A stretch of DNA of 64,000 nucleotides from Lottiidibacillus patelloidae. GTDB taxonomy: Bacteria > Bacillota > Bacilli > Bacillales > SA5d-4. Location: the NCBI RefSeq assembly GCF_002262935.1, contig NZ_NPIA01000003.1, positions 248,001 through 312,000 on the forward strand, written 5' to 3'. Below, piece by piece: positions 1 to 10,600 of this stretch. The position numbers and the translations under genes are program-made. The notes beneath the pieces are model-generated. The model saw only the letters and a program-made list of their open reading frames with translations, had not been told where the DNA came from and did not search any database. Position 1 is the first letter of the stretch. The number at the start of each line of letters is the position of its first letter.

Positions 1-2061
1 AATAAAATCTTAATTGATAATTGGAAATATGCAAATTTTTCTCTCCAAAGTTTTGTTGGTTTACTTGATGAAGGAGATCAGCTCATTATCGTTCCAATGA
101 GTGAACCAAATAAAAGATATGACATAGACATTAAAACTTCTAAAAGAGCAATGTATATTGAAAACACAAAAGAAATTCAAGGACAAGGAAATACGCCTAT
201 ATCTACAATCGATACTGCAATTACTATTTTAGAAGATGAAATGATAGCAGATAAAAATGCAGAGTTTTGGATGATTGTATTGACAGATGGAATTTTCAAT
301 GAGTTAGACAAAGAAAGAATTTCAGAAGCAGATTATAAAGAACAAGAAAATCACACCGTTAGCATTTTAGAATCATTTAGAAAAAATATAGTAAATGAGA
401 AAATTTTATTTCGCAGCGTCCTAGTTACAATTGAGTCATATTTATCAATCCCTGAAAAAATTCAAATGGAAGAATTTAAATCAATCTGGAAGAATTCACT
501 TGGTGGTGAATTTATCGAAGGGCAAGATGGCGAAGATATTTTAAATAAAATGCAGCAAGTTGCAGCTTTAATAACTAATCGTGATCCTAACAGTTCCAAT
601 GGTTATGAGCTACCTGCTACTTTTGAAAACAAGCAATTGTTGTTACAATCCCCGTTTCCATTGCGAAGGATTACATTGCTTCAGCAAGGAACTACCGAAT
701 TTACACCAATAAATATTAAAGAAGTAGATATAAATGGGGAAAATAACATTCACTCCATTGATGGACCTATTTATTTAAAGACGTTAGAAGATCCAGAAAA
801 GTTAAGTACAGACTTATTTTCACAAATAACCCATATCAAACATAAACAACCATACTCTGTTATTCCAGCAGGTAACTATTTATTTTCTTTTCAAAACCAT
901 ACAAACAGCTTCAAGGATAGCCTTGTTATTTTAGCTGAACCCGCTATAGATTTTACAGTTGTCTATAAAAAGAAAAATGCTGACGGTTCATTTACTGAGG
1001 ACTTTAATCAATTTTTTATTGGAGATGAAATGAATGTAGAAGTAACTTTGTATAAAAGTGGAAGTAAAAAGGATGTTCTAGATATATCGCAATTAGGGAA
1101 CATAAAAAATCTTGTTAACGTAACAACTACAGTGGGAGAAAATGTTATAGCACTTGAATGGGATGAAATTCAAAGTAAATTTATCGGCTCTTTTACACTT
1201 AAGAACAGTGAGGATCATGGTACTAAAACCCTAGTAAATATAAAGGGGTTTTATTACAAAGAAAAAGAAATGCAACTTCCTAGAAAACAATCACGTCAAC
1301 TTTCCCTTAAAAAGTTAACGGATAATTGGCTTGGAAAAGTAGATGAATTAGATAAAGCCCCCCCATTTAAAGTTGTACCACTTATTAATGGAAAAGAGAT
1401 GACCGCGGAAGAACTTGCACAATTATTTGAAGAAAATCATTTATCAATCTTTACTGGGAAGAACAAAATAAATGCAATCCTCGAAAGAGAAGGTAACGTT
1501 ATTGTCGTAAAACCGTTGCCATATCGTTATGAGAAGTTAACAACTGCAGGGGATGTCGTGATGACTCTCAGTATGCAAGGAAAGTATCCTGATGAAAGAG
1601 CTGAATTACAGTTTACAATCAGAATTCAAGATATACCATTTTTCAAAAAATGGGGTCCTTTTATTTTCTATAGTTTTTTAATTATCCTAGCTGGTATTTA
1701 TATTGTAGGGCTAATAATAAAAACTAGATTTAAAAGTAATTCTGAGTATATAGAATACACATATTCGTATATTGGTTCTGAAAGTCATAAGCATACATCT
1801 ACTCAGCGCTTAGAAAGTAATTTTTTCTCACGGTGGTTAGTCCCTTATTTTGCAGAAAAATGCCATATTAATAACGTAACTTTCAAAGCAGCAAAACGTG
1901 GAGTCATATTGCCAAAGGAACAACAAAGAAGTGACATGGAAGTGTTTGGTGAATGTTTAGATGAAACAGCCGGTGATAACGATATACATCTGTATCCAAA
2001 CGATGAAGTGAAGATTAGCGATGCTCAATGTAGGCATACCTATCAATATATGAAGAATTAA
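1..2061 (+). CDS. VWA-domain membrane protein, 5' end cut by the window edge
   Basis: The reading frame is open from base 1, so the gene begins outside the window; 686 residues are visible. Residues 1-190 look like the later part of a von Willebrand A domain: a Thr in GNTPIS (about residue 65) and the Asp of LTDG (about residue 96) fit the second and third MIDAS positions, while the first motif (DxSxS) would lie off the edge. A long beta-rich region follows, then one membrane helix at about residues 553-575 and a tail of about 110 residues. It is 26 bp from the tubulin-like gene and clearly in the same operon. VWA domains bind protein partners through a metal ion; a scaffold or adhesion role next to the tubulin-like protein is inference. 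An ATG at 97 is only an internal Met inside the domain. Confidence 0.8.
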   Translation, partial: NKILIDNWKYANFSLQSFVGLLDEGDQLIIVPMSEPNKRYDIDIKTSKRAMYIENTKEIQGQGNTPISTIDTAITILEDEMIADKNAEFWMIVLTDGIFNELDKERISEADYKEQENHTVSILESFRKNIVNEKILFRSVLVTIESYLSIPEKIQMEEFKSIWKNSLGGEFIEGQDGEDILNKMQQVAALITNRDPNSSNGYELPATFENKQLLLQSPFPLRRITLLQQGTTEFTPINIKEVDINGENNIHSIDGPIYLKTLEDPEKLSTDLFSQITHIKHKQPYSVIPAGNYLFSFQNHTNSFKDSLVILAEPAIDFTVVYKKKNADGSFTEDFNQFFIGDEMNVEVTLYKSGSKKDVLDISQLGNIKNLVNVTTTVGENVIALEWDEIQSKFIGSFTLKNSEDHGTKTLVNIKGFYYKEKEMQLPRKQSRQLSLKKLTDNWLGKVDELDKAPPFKVVPLINGKEMTAEELAQLFEENHLSIFTGKNKINAILEREGNVIVVKPLPYRYEKLTTAGDVVMTLSMQGKYPDERAELQFTIRIQDIPFFKKWGPFIFYSFLIILAGIYIVGLIIKTRFKSNSEYIEYTYSYIGSESHKHTSTQRLESNFFSRWLVPYFAEKCHINNVTFKAAKRGVILPKEQQRSDMEVFGECLDETAGDNDIHLYPNDEVKISDAQCRHTYQYMKN

Positions 2062-2087
2062 GCAAGATAAATAGAGGGGGAAATAAT

Positions 2088-5000
2088 ATGAGTTACAATG
2101 TACCAACGATTTTAATTGGTTTAGGTGGCATAGGAGGACAGATTGCCAACAATATTTACAACAACATACCCGAAGACAGACGAGACCGCGTGGCAATCCA
2201 TGCCTTTGATACTGACGTAAATAGTATAAAACAATTAGAACACTTAAAAGAAAGTGTTACTCAAACTAGTTCAAAAAGATCAGTTGACGAATACATCAAT
2301 GAAAATAATTCAGTTTTATCATGGTTTCCAGATAATCAGTATTTAAGACGTAAAACGTTGACAGAAGGTGCTGGACAAATTCGCTCTATTTCTCGACTAG
2401 CATTTCACTCAGCGATGGAAGAAGGAAAACTGAACAAATTTTGGGAAAATATTAATTCTATATTTCCTGTTCAAAGTGATAAAAATGACTATGGAATTCG
2501 CGTAATTATTATAACTTCCTTAGTTGGTGGAACTGGGTCAGGTATCTTTTTACAAGTTGCAATGTACTTAAGAGAAATGCTAGAGAAAAAATTTGGTGTT
2601 TCAAGTGTATTAGTTCGAGGTGCATTTCTCCTTCCTGACATATTAGTGCGTAGTAATACGCTTGATAAAAGGGAATGGGAAAATGTGCAAGCGAACGGCT
2701 ATGCTAGTTTAAAAGAATTGAATGCTATTACGTTAAGTTCTTTAGGACATTGGGGACAATCTGAAGGCGTAACAATCGACTTAGAATATCGTCCTGATCA
2801 AGTCGATATACAAGGCCGAACAACACACGCAATAACTGAAAAACAACTTCCATATGATTTTTGTTTTATTTACGATTATGAAAATTTAAAAGGCCAACAT
2901 TTACATTCAGTCTCAGATTATTTAGACCAAGTAACACGTTCGATATTTTTACAACTATTTAGTCCAATATCAGAACGTCACTTCTCACTTGAAGACAATC
3001 AAATTCTAGATATTATTGGTTCAAAGGGACTTGGTAGATATTGCGGGTCTGGTGTAGCTACTTTAACTTATCCTCATGAAGACATCGTAGAATATTGCGC
3101 TTTAAAATGGTCTTTACAAGGGTTGAATGATTCCTGGTTAACATTAGATAAACTCTATGACGAAGAGAAAAAACGTTACGAACAGGACTTAAGAATGGGG
3201 ATTGTTCGAGATAAGCCTGATCGTGGTCAAATCTTTATTTCACAGTTAAATAACATTGTAAAAGATGAAAAGACTAATATTTTCTTTACAAACATTTATA
3301 GACAAACGAAAGAAGATTTAGGAAAAGGTAACTTTGGTCCAGACAAAGCAATTTCGTTTATTAATGCGATTGAAGAAAGAGTAGAAGAGGTTATTCAAAA
3401 TGATATAGACCTTAAAAATGCTGAGGCTAACTGTCATTATGATGATGGAAAGCTAAGAATGAGAAATCATATTAAAAATGAAGTAACTCAAGTAGAGAGT
3501 GCATTAAAATATTATCAAGAGCAAATACAGAAAAAAATCTTTGAAAATAAAACGTTTATTACACATCAAATTATTATGCAAGATTACGAGTCTGCCAGCG
3601 GCACTGAAGGTCATAAGTATCGCTTAAATACATGGATGTTAAAGAAACCAGAACCATTACATCCAGTAGCTACTCGATACGTACTTTATCAAACACAAAT
3701 TGAATTAAAGAAAGCAATTACAGAATTACGAATTAAAAATAGTAAGTTAAAGAAAGAAATCGATCGATATGAGCGTTCCTATAATCGTGGAAACAAAGAT
3801 AACTTCCAAACCTCTTTAAGTCGTGTGGATGATGCTTTATATAGTAATATTTTTACACGTGGTAGAAAGTTAAAAGAGTTTCGCGAAGAATATATGAATT
3901 TATCTACTAGACATCTAAATAATTTAAAACAATATCGTAAATCATACTTGCTTGAATTGGTATACATTGCTGTTGAGGAAGAAATAAAAGCAATGATTAA
4001 AGAGTGGGAGAGATTATTTGCAAACTTAAAGGACACTGGAGAAACAATCGCTGCGGAAATTGATCAGCGTTCCACAAAGTTTGAGGAAAATACTGATCCG
4101 ACTAAATCATATATTTTAGGTGCAAAAGCACACCAAGAAAAACTATGGGAAAATGTTGCAAATTCTTTAGATATTAGTTCAATGCCCTCTGAAATTTCTG
4201 AAAAGATATATTTAGCACTTTATGAGCAACACTGTGAACGGAAAAAAGGTTTCTTTGGGTATGAAAAAACTATTCGAATTGAAGAAATGTATCGTGATCA
4301 TGTATTAAATTATTGTCGCGAAGAGCTTAAGAATACCTTCCATGAAAAACTCGACTTTAATGTTATACGAGCTCTCCATATTGAAGCAAACTTTTTGGGG
4401 ATTCAACCAGAATTGCACATTGAGAAAAGAATAAAAGAACTTGATCAGCTTGCAAGTCCTTTTATTCCATTTAACAAGGATCATCGCGAAATTAAATTAT
4501 GGGGTATTCACCCTGAGAGTGAAAAGATTGTTACAAATTCTTTAAAACAAGAACTATTTAACGAGAAGCAAATTAGTGATGGTGCGTATTCAAAATACGA
4601 GTTAATTTGTTATCGTGCACATTATGGATTAAAACTTCAAGATTTAGATAAGTTTTCAGACGGGAAAAAGCTAAAGCGATTAGCTGGTGCTTATTATGAA
4701 GCGTATCAAAAGAGAATTAACAAATTAAATCATGGAGAATCCACTGTTACACCACACTTGGATCGGAATTGGCACTTGCCAATATACATGCCAGATATTA
4801 ATCCTAATCAAACACAGATTGATAACGATAACAAAGATAATGCACTATTGCTTGGAATCATTTACGAATGGACTAAATTAGTAGGTGAAGATGGTCAAGA
4901 TATTTACCAGTATTATGGTGAAACAAGTAATAGATTGATTTTAAAACTTGGAGAGAAAGTAACAAAAGAGACTTATAAATTACACGAAGCTTTAGGATTT

Positions 5001-5444
5001 AATCCAACAATCTGTGAAGAAATTATTAATCGAGCTGCTGAAATGAGGAAACATGATAGCAGTAACAAGAATTCCATCCTAGAACATGACTTTATTAAAG
5101 GTTGTTCGCATTTAAAACTTTCTAGTAAAGGGCATTTGAATAATGTTTTAGATTTAGCTCTTTCTTATGAGCTTGAGGATCGAAATAATCCTTCTTTAAT
5201 TGAAAAAGGAAAGAGAATTCGTCAAGTGTTACTAGATTTAATTACAGCTTACTTTAATGGTGTATATGGTAATCATCAGTCAAACACTAGTAATCAAAAG
5301 GCTGCAGAGTTTATCCTGAAATTATGGGATGAGTCATCTATTCGACAAAAAGAAGATGCCTCTACTAGTATTTATAATGAGTGGGAAACATTAATTAAAA
5401 ACTATACGAATGCACTTAAAGGAAATAAAAAAATCACTTCATAA
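2088..5444 (+). CDS. Tubulin/FtsZ-superfamily protein (tubulin-like domain, long helical C-terminus)
   Basis: 1118 residues, RBS GAGGGGG before ATG. The N-terminus has a nucleotide-binding turn GLGGIGG (residues about 12-18), and GGTGSG at residues 147-152 matches the tubulin signature loop that contacts the GTP phosphates. The GTPase-like part probably ends near residue 400. The rest is mostly charged helix, likely coiled coil. It is about three times the length of FtsZ and is not FtsZ or TubZ. Computational work on the superfamily described large bacterial and archaeal tubulin-like families found beside VWA genes and proposed membrane remodelling; this gene fits that setting. Filament formation and GTP hydrolysis are inferred, not shown. 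It is second in a four-gene operon. Confidence 0.82.
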   Translation: MSYNVPTILIGLGGIGGQIANNIYNNIPEDRRDRVAIHAFDTDVNSIKQLEHLKESVTQTSSKRSVDEYINENNSVLSWFPDNQYLRRKTLTEGAGQIRSISRLAFHSAMEEGKLNKFWENINSIFPVQSDKNDYGIRVIIITSLVGGTGSGIFLQVAMYLREMLEKKFGVSSVLVRGAFLLPDILVRSNTLDKREWENVQANGYASLKELNAITLSSLGHWGQSEGVTIDLEYRPDQVDIQGRTTHAITEKQLPYDFCFIYDYENLKGQHLHSVSDYLDQVTRSIFLQLFSPISERHFSLEDNQILDIIGSKGLGRYCGSGVATLTYPHEDIVEYCALKWSLQGLNDSWLTLDKLYDEEKKRYEQDLRMGIVRDKPDRGQIFISQLNNIVKDEKTNIFFTNIYRQTKEDLGKGNFGPDKAISFINAIEERVEEVIQNDIDLKNAEANCHYDDGKLRMRNHIKNEVTQVESALKYYQEQIQKKIFENKTFITHQIIMQDYESASGTEGHKYRLNTWMLKKPEPLHPVATRYVLYQTQIELKKAITELRIKNSKLKKEIDRYERSYNRGNKDNFQTSLSRVDDALYSNIFTRGRKLKEFREEYMNLSTRHLNNLKQYRKSYLLELVYIAVEEEIKAMIKEWERLFANLKDTGETIAAEIDQRSTKFEENTDPTKSYILGAKAHQEKLWENVANSLDISSMPSEISEKIYLALYEQHCERKKGFFGYEKTIRIEEMYRDHVLNYCREELKNTFHEKLDFNVIRALHIEANFLGIQPELHIEKRIKELDQLASPFIPFNKDHREIKLWGIHPESEKIVTNSLKQELFNEKQISDGAYSKYELICYRAHYGLKLQDLDKFSDGKKLKRLAGAYYEAYQKRINKLNHGESTVTPHLDRNWHLPIYMPDINPNQTQIDNDNKDNALLLGIIYEWTKLVGEDGQDIYQYYGETSNRLILKLGEKVTKETYKLHEALGFNPTICEEIINRAAEMRKHDSSNKNSILEHDFIKGCSHLKLSSKGHLNNVLDLALSYELEDRNNPSLIEKGKRIRQVLLDLITAYFNGVYGNHQSNTSNQKAAEFILKLWDESSIRQKEDASTSIYNEWETLIKNYTNALKGNKKITS

Positions 5445-5458
5445 AAGGATGAAAGCCA

Positions 5459-7639
5459 ATGCACACGATTGTTATCCATCTCTATGAAAACATGGATGAT
5501 TGGCACATTATAGAACCTATGTTCTATAATGTGCAATCCAACATGGAACTTTCCTTTTTTTACGGGGAAAATAAAGGAGAATTTCTATCATGTGAAAAGT
5601 TACTTGTCCAAGTATCAGAATATCTTCAATATAAGGATATTGATCAATGGCAATTGCTCATTATTACACACATACCTGAGTATAAAAAATCCTTTGGAAG
5701 ATTAAGTTCCTATTTACATGAATTTAAAGAACAATTAATTAACCCATTGAAAGAAACTGGTCATGAACCGCAAAATGAAATTGTGCTTGTACTAGATTCT
5801 ATTAATAAACAAGCTGATTACTCTCCTAAAGATGATTCGATTTCCAACATATGGTGGCAATTAGATATTCACGGATATTTAAAGCAACCTATAAAAAACA
5901 TTGATAAAATGCCAGTTAGTCACTTGTTTACACAAAGAGAGTTAGAAACGATAGATGAAGCTTGGGGAAAGCCGTTAAATTTACATGATGCTGGAATCAT
6001 AAATTCACCTAACAAAGAATTTATGGCTGAATTAAACCGACGTGTTGATCATACTTTTACACATTTTGACTCTATTTTAGCTGAAAAGATAAAACATTCT
6101 TCAAAGAAGACAAAGGAATTTCATTATGATTTAATAACGGAAAAACAATTGAAACTCATTAAAAGTAGTTTCTTCACACAAATAAAAAAAGTTATATTAC
6201 CACCTTTAAATGATAGTTTGGCAACTTTTAAACCCTCGAACTTATTACTTGATATTTTACGAAACACATTAAGTTTAAACTGGTATAAAAGTAGTTTTCA
6301 AATTTTCCGAATTGAAATTTCAAACATGTCGTTAAGACTTAGACTTACTGACTTATTAAAGTTATCCATGTTAATAAACTTATTAACAATTAATTCAAAC
6401 ATATTAAGTAGATTTAGTAGAGGTTCAGTTCATGATATACAAGTAACAATTGATAAAGAACGAATGCAAAACTTAATTGTGAATTACAATACTTGTTTAG
6501 AAATTGCGGAACAAAACATAAAAGACAAGTTACTAGATCGACAGAACATGTTCATTAATAAGTTTAATAGACCTGATTCTTTTCCTCACTCCATCTCTTC
6601 ACTAACGAAGGTAGATATACCAGAACCTGCTTTGAGTAGTATTAGTTATTCAGCTTTAAACTTTATTTATGATTGGGAAACATATATCAATGATGTAGAG
6701 ACCCAGTTGCAGGAAAGAGAGGAAGAAATAAATCAGAAAGTAAAAGAAGGGATAAGGGACTTATCCATTTATAAACGTGAAAATGTCATTACAATTACAG
6801 AAAATAAAGTTGAATTAAGCGAGTATCTTTCAACGATACATGATGATATAAAAAAGACTGTTACTGAAATTGACAAAATTTCAACATCAAAAGAGTCTGC
6901 GCAAGACAAATGGAAGAAATTCATCTCTGACAAAAATGATCATGTAAGGTATTTAATTAAACAACTTCCAAGTAAAAAAACGTGGTGGTTAACCCTTTTA
7001 ATAGTAACAATATTTATGTGTGCTCCATTTATTACAACACATTACGGAAGAGTATCTGAAGGCTTATATACATCTCCAATATTTATATTACTACTGCTTA
7101 CTTTATTAGTACTTAGTACTGTTTTTATATCTGGAAAAGCAATTTCTATCTCTTTAAAGACGTTTATTACTGATACTAGGTATAAAAAGAACAATTGTTA
7201 TAGCAAGCAAGAAACTGCTCTTGCAAACTACAATAAGTATTTAAACAAGGTGTTTCAATTATACCGACTGAGAAGGCAATATAAGTATTTAAACGACCAA
7301 TTTACACAATTTAAACAAAAAAACGTCTCATATCGCTATCACCAAACAAAAATTGAAGAACATAAAAAGATTATAAACAGATTACTGACACTTGTAAGTG
7401 ATAGGAATCTAGCACCAGACCGACGACATTGTGAAGCTCTTTTAGAACATAAATTTAAAGTTACAAAATCAGTATTGGATAATCCGATTTATTCACCTTT
7501 AGAGTACCAATTCAATGCACAACGGGAGGCTCATAAGTTGAAAATGAATATTGGAAATTCAGTTGACACCATTATCGTTAGAGGGTTAAATCCATTGTCA
7601 GAATTGCAATTTTCTGTAGATAAGGTGTACCGCTTATGA
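5459..7639 (+). CDS. Coiled-coil membrane protein of the tubulin/VWA operon
   Basis: 726 residues; no family recognised. It starts 14 bp after the tubulin-like gene with an AAAGGATG ribosome site. The first 160 residues look globular (alternating hydrophobic strands such as WQLLIITHIP and EIVLVLDSI). The middle is long charged helix, likely coiled coil around residues 400-500. Two adjacent membrane helices follow at about 508-528 and 541-565, and then another basic helical region of about 150 residues. The hairpin topology would put both helical ends on the same side of the membrane, suiting an anchor or adaptor for a cytoskeletal polymer. That role is inferred from the neighbours only. Its stop codon overlaps the next start (ATGA), which suggests translational coupling. 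Confidence 0.75.
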   Translation: MHTIVIHLYENMDDWHIIEPMFYNVQSNMELSFFYGENKGEFLSCEKLLVQVSEYLQYKDIDQWQLLIITHIPEYKKSFGRLSSYLHEFKEQLINPLKETGHEPQNEIVLVLDSINKQADYSPKDDSISNIWWQLDIHGYLKQPIKNIDKMPVSHLFTQRELETIDEAWGKPLNLHDAGIINSPNKEFMAELNRRVDHTFTHFDSILAEKIKHSSKKTKEFHYDLITEKQLKLIKSSFFTQIKKVILPPLNDSLATFKPSNLLLDILRNTLSLNWYKSSFQIFRIEISNMSLRLRLTDLLKLSMLINLLTINSNILSRFSRGSVHDIQVTIDKERMQNLIVNYNTCLEIAEQNIKDKLLDRQNMFINKFNRPDSFPHSISSLTKVDIPEPALSSISYSALNFIYDWETYINDVETQLQEREEEINQKVKEGIRDLSIYKRENVITITENKVELSEYLSTIHDDIKKTVTEIDKISTSKESAQDKWKKFISDKNDHVRYLIKQLPSKKTWWLTLLIVTIFMCAPFITTHYGRVSEGLYTSPIFILLLLTLLVLSTVFISGKAISISLKTFITDTRYKKNNCYSKQETALANYNKYLNKVFQLYRLRRQYKYLNDQFTQFKQKNVSYRYHQTKIEEHKKIINRLLTLVSDRNLAPDRRHCEALLEHKFKVTKSVLDNPIYSPLEYQFNAQREAHKLKMNIGNSVDTIIVRGLNPLSELQFSVDKVYRL

Positions 7640-10600
7640 TAAAAACTATCATAATAACGTTTTTTGCATATGGTCTATTAATTCTTTTATTAGGAAGCCT
7701 TAACTACAAAAAGAAAGAAAGAAATTTGCAATTGTGGGTTCCCGTATTACTATTTTTATTTGCTACGACCATTTTAAGCATAGACTACTACATTCCTTTT
7801 AAATTAGTGCAAATAGTAGAAGGTATGTTCCCTAATTTATTGTTAAAAGGATATTTACTTGCAAATATTTTATTATTAACTTTATTCGTTGCTTTAAAGA
7901 GTATCGGGAGAAGTGGTCATTTTGCATTTAAAAAGTTCGCAACTACTTCTTTTTTCACATCAATAAAAAAGAGAATTCCATCCAATATTTTAAAGGCAAT
8001 TCAACAAGAAAAATATATTGGGTATAAAAAAATAAACTACGATTGGATAATCAATCCCGCATTTACATTCCCTAGAAAAGCATTTTTATACGGTACTTAC
8101 GTTTGTATCGGAATAAATGTAGTTGCAATCCTAGCTTCGCAAATGGGCGAGTTGAGTTTTCTAGTCACAATATTACCAAGGTTTCCTATATTGAGTTTGT
8201 TATTATTTTTAGAGTTTTATTGGTATTTGAGTGGAAATAATCCAAAACAACAAAAAGAAATATACAAAGGTAAAGATGCCTCTTTCCAATATAAAACAAA
8301 CTATAAAAGCTTATATGATGATTATAAGACAACACTAAATCAAGGGATTTTGCTAGATAGAGAATTTAGTAAACCTGGAGGAAACAACATTTCATTTTCT
8401 TATGAAAAATTAAGCAATAATCAAAGTACACAAGCGAAAATAAATCAAGTTTGTACAAAATTGAAAATGAAGAATGTGAAAATTAATGAGTCCTATTGCG
8501 AAGTCTTACGTGACTTATTAGAAGATAAAGATGTACTAGTAGGGGATGTAAATTATAATGACATTTCGCCCTATTTATTTGCAGCAATTGAAACGATGCT
8601 GTTAACTAATAAGAAAATCATAGTTATTACACCTAGTGACAAAAAATCCGTAACAAATTGGTTAAGAAAAAGTATCAATGACTTAAACGGTCTCGACTAT
8701 TTTTGGAACATTGCTGCTATTGAGGATGTAATGGAACAAAATATCGATTATGATTTGATGGTAACAAAACCTCTCGATTTATTGAGTGATGCCGGATTAG
8801 CATTTATAAAGAAACATAGTGCAACCACTAATGTAGAAGCGGTGTTTGTTTTAGAAGGGGAAAAATTATTAGCTGAGTACTCATCACCACTTCACATCTT
8901 TATGAATTGTTTACGTGATATAACTGAGAAGGATCCACAAATCGGAATATTTACTGACATGTATTATGAAGTTGAACATCACGTTCGAACCGTATTTAAT
9001 ACAACTCCTGCTATTACTCATGCGAGTATTCCAAGAGAAAACAGCATTTATTTTATTGGCTGGAAAAAAGAACTTAATTCAAAATGTAGTAAGCAATTGA
9101 TTCCTACCATTCATAGAAATTCAGAGTTCGAATCTACATTAGCTTTGCCAGCAATGAAACATGGAGTGAAAAAGATTACTTTATTAGAAGATAAGGCAAT
9201 TACTACAAAGGAAAATCTCAATGAAATTTTTAACAATTACAAAAATCAATTAAGTAATTTCGGGATAGATCTAAAGAGTCGGACTACAATATTGGAAGAT
9301 ATAATCCGATCATATGAACAGTGGAATTTGCCTGTTGAGAATGAAAATTTCTTAATAATTAATGATCAAGAGAATAACATCGTAAATAGCTTAGTGAATA
9401 ATTGGTCTTTAGGGAAAAATAATAGTTTTATTCATATTATCTCTCCACCATATTTGCTCCGAGACTATCTAACAGCTAATTTTGATTATTTTTTAGAAAA
9501 CCGTAAAGCTGTTGCACCTTTTTCAGTAAGGTTAGCATATACAAAAGCACGTTTAGCCTGGACACTAATACAAAGGCTAAGCCTGTCCTACCTTCCGGAA
9601 GAAAAAGTGGAGATATATTTAAAGCAAGCTAATATTAAGAAACTTTCTGTCATGGAAGGCATTAAGGAATTGTTTAAGCAGACACTTAGGGTCGATCGTC
9701 GACTTCTTAACTCAATAGATGTTACCTATAAAAATGTCTTTAACCAGAAAAAGATGCAATATAGTACAGAGAAGTACTATAGTTTATTGTTAAGTCCTAA
9801 TCAGGATACGACGAGGAAAATGTTTAGCTTTTACAAAATCGTCTCACAAGAAGGACAGTTGCTGGGTGATATTTTAGGAGGTCACATCTTTCAAAACTAT
9901 CTACCAGGACAAATTAAATGTTGGCAAGGTAAACGATTTCAAATTGAAAAGATCGATGAAGAGGCACAGCAAATTGATGTTTTCTTTGAAGAATCAAAGG
10001 ACGAAGCTTTTTACAAACATGATCAGACTTTTATCATTACTGGGGAAGCAAGCCATGTATCCTGTGATGAAGTAATAACAAAATATTTTCATTTTAATTT
10101 TTCTTCTATTGAAATATCTTTTGAAGTTGAAACACATGGTTATTTTTCCTTCCACGATGAAATTAATCTAGTAGGAAATAGTACGACTTATGTGCCTCTT
10201 AATGCGCATCGAAGAGTACAAACAAAACGTGAATATGATAATGGCAACATTTTGGAGATTCAAGTAAAATCTTACGGCGATAAAATAAAAAATAGAAATA
10301 AAGTAGCTTATACATTATCATTCTTGTTGAATGAGGTATTTCGCAGCCTTTATCCTCACACTTATCAATACATTTCAGTATGTTCACCATATAATATATT
10401 TGAAATGGAACAAGGTGAAAACGATCATAGAGAAAAAGAGAGCACCATAGAAGAAAAACAGTATGATAGGAGAATAAAGCAATATATACCGAAAATGACT
10501 CCTTATCATAATGAGGTAGAGTTGAATGATGATAAGACAATAAAGCTTTACATTTTTGAAGATTCCCCTATTCACGTTGGTATGATAGAAAGTATTAAAC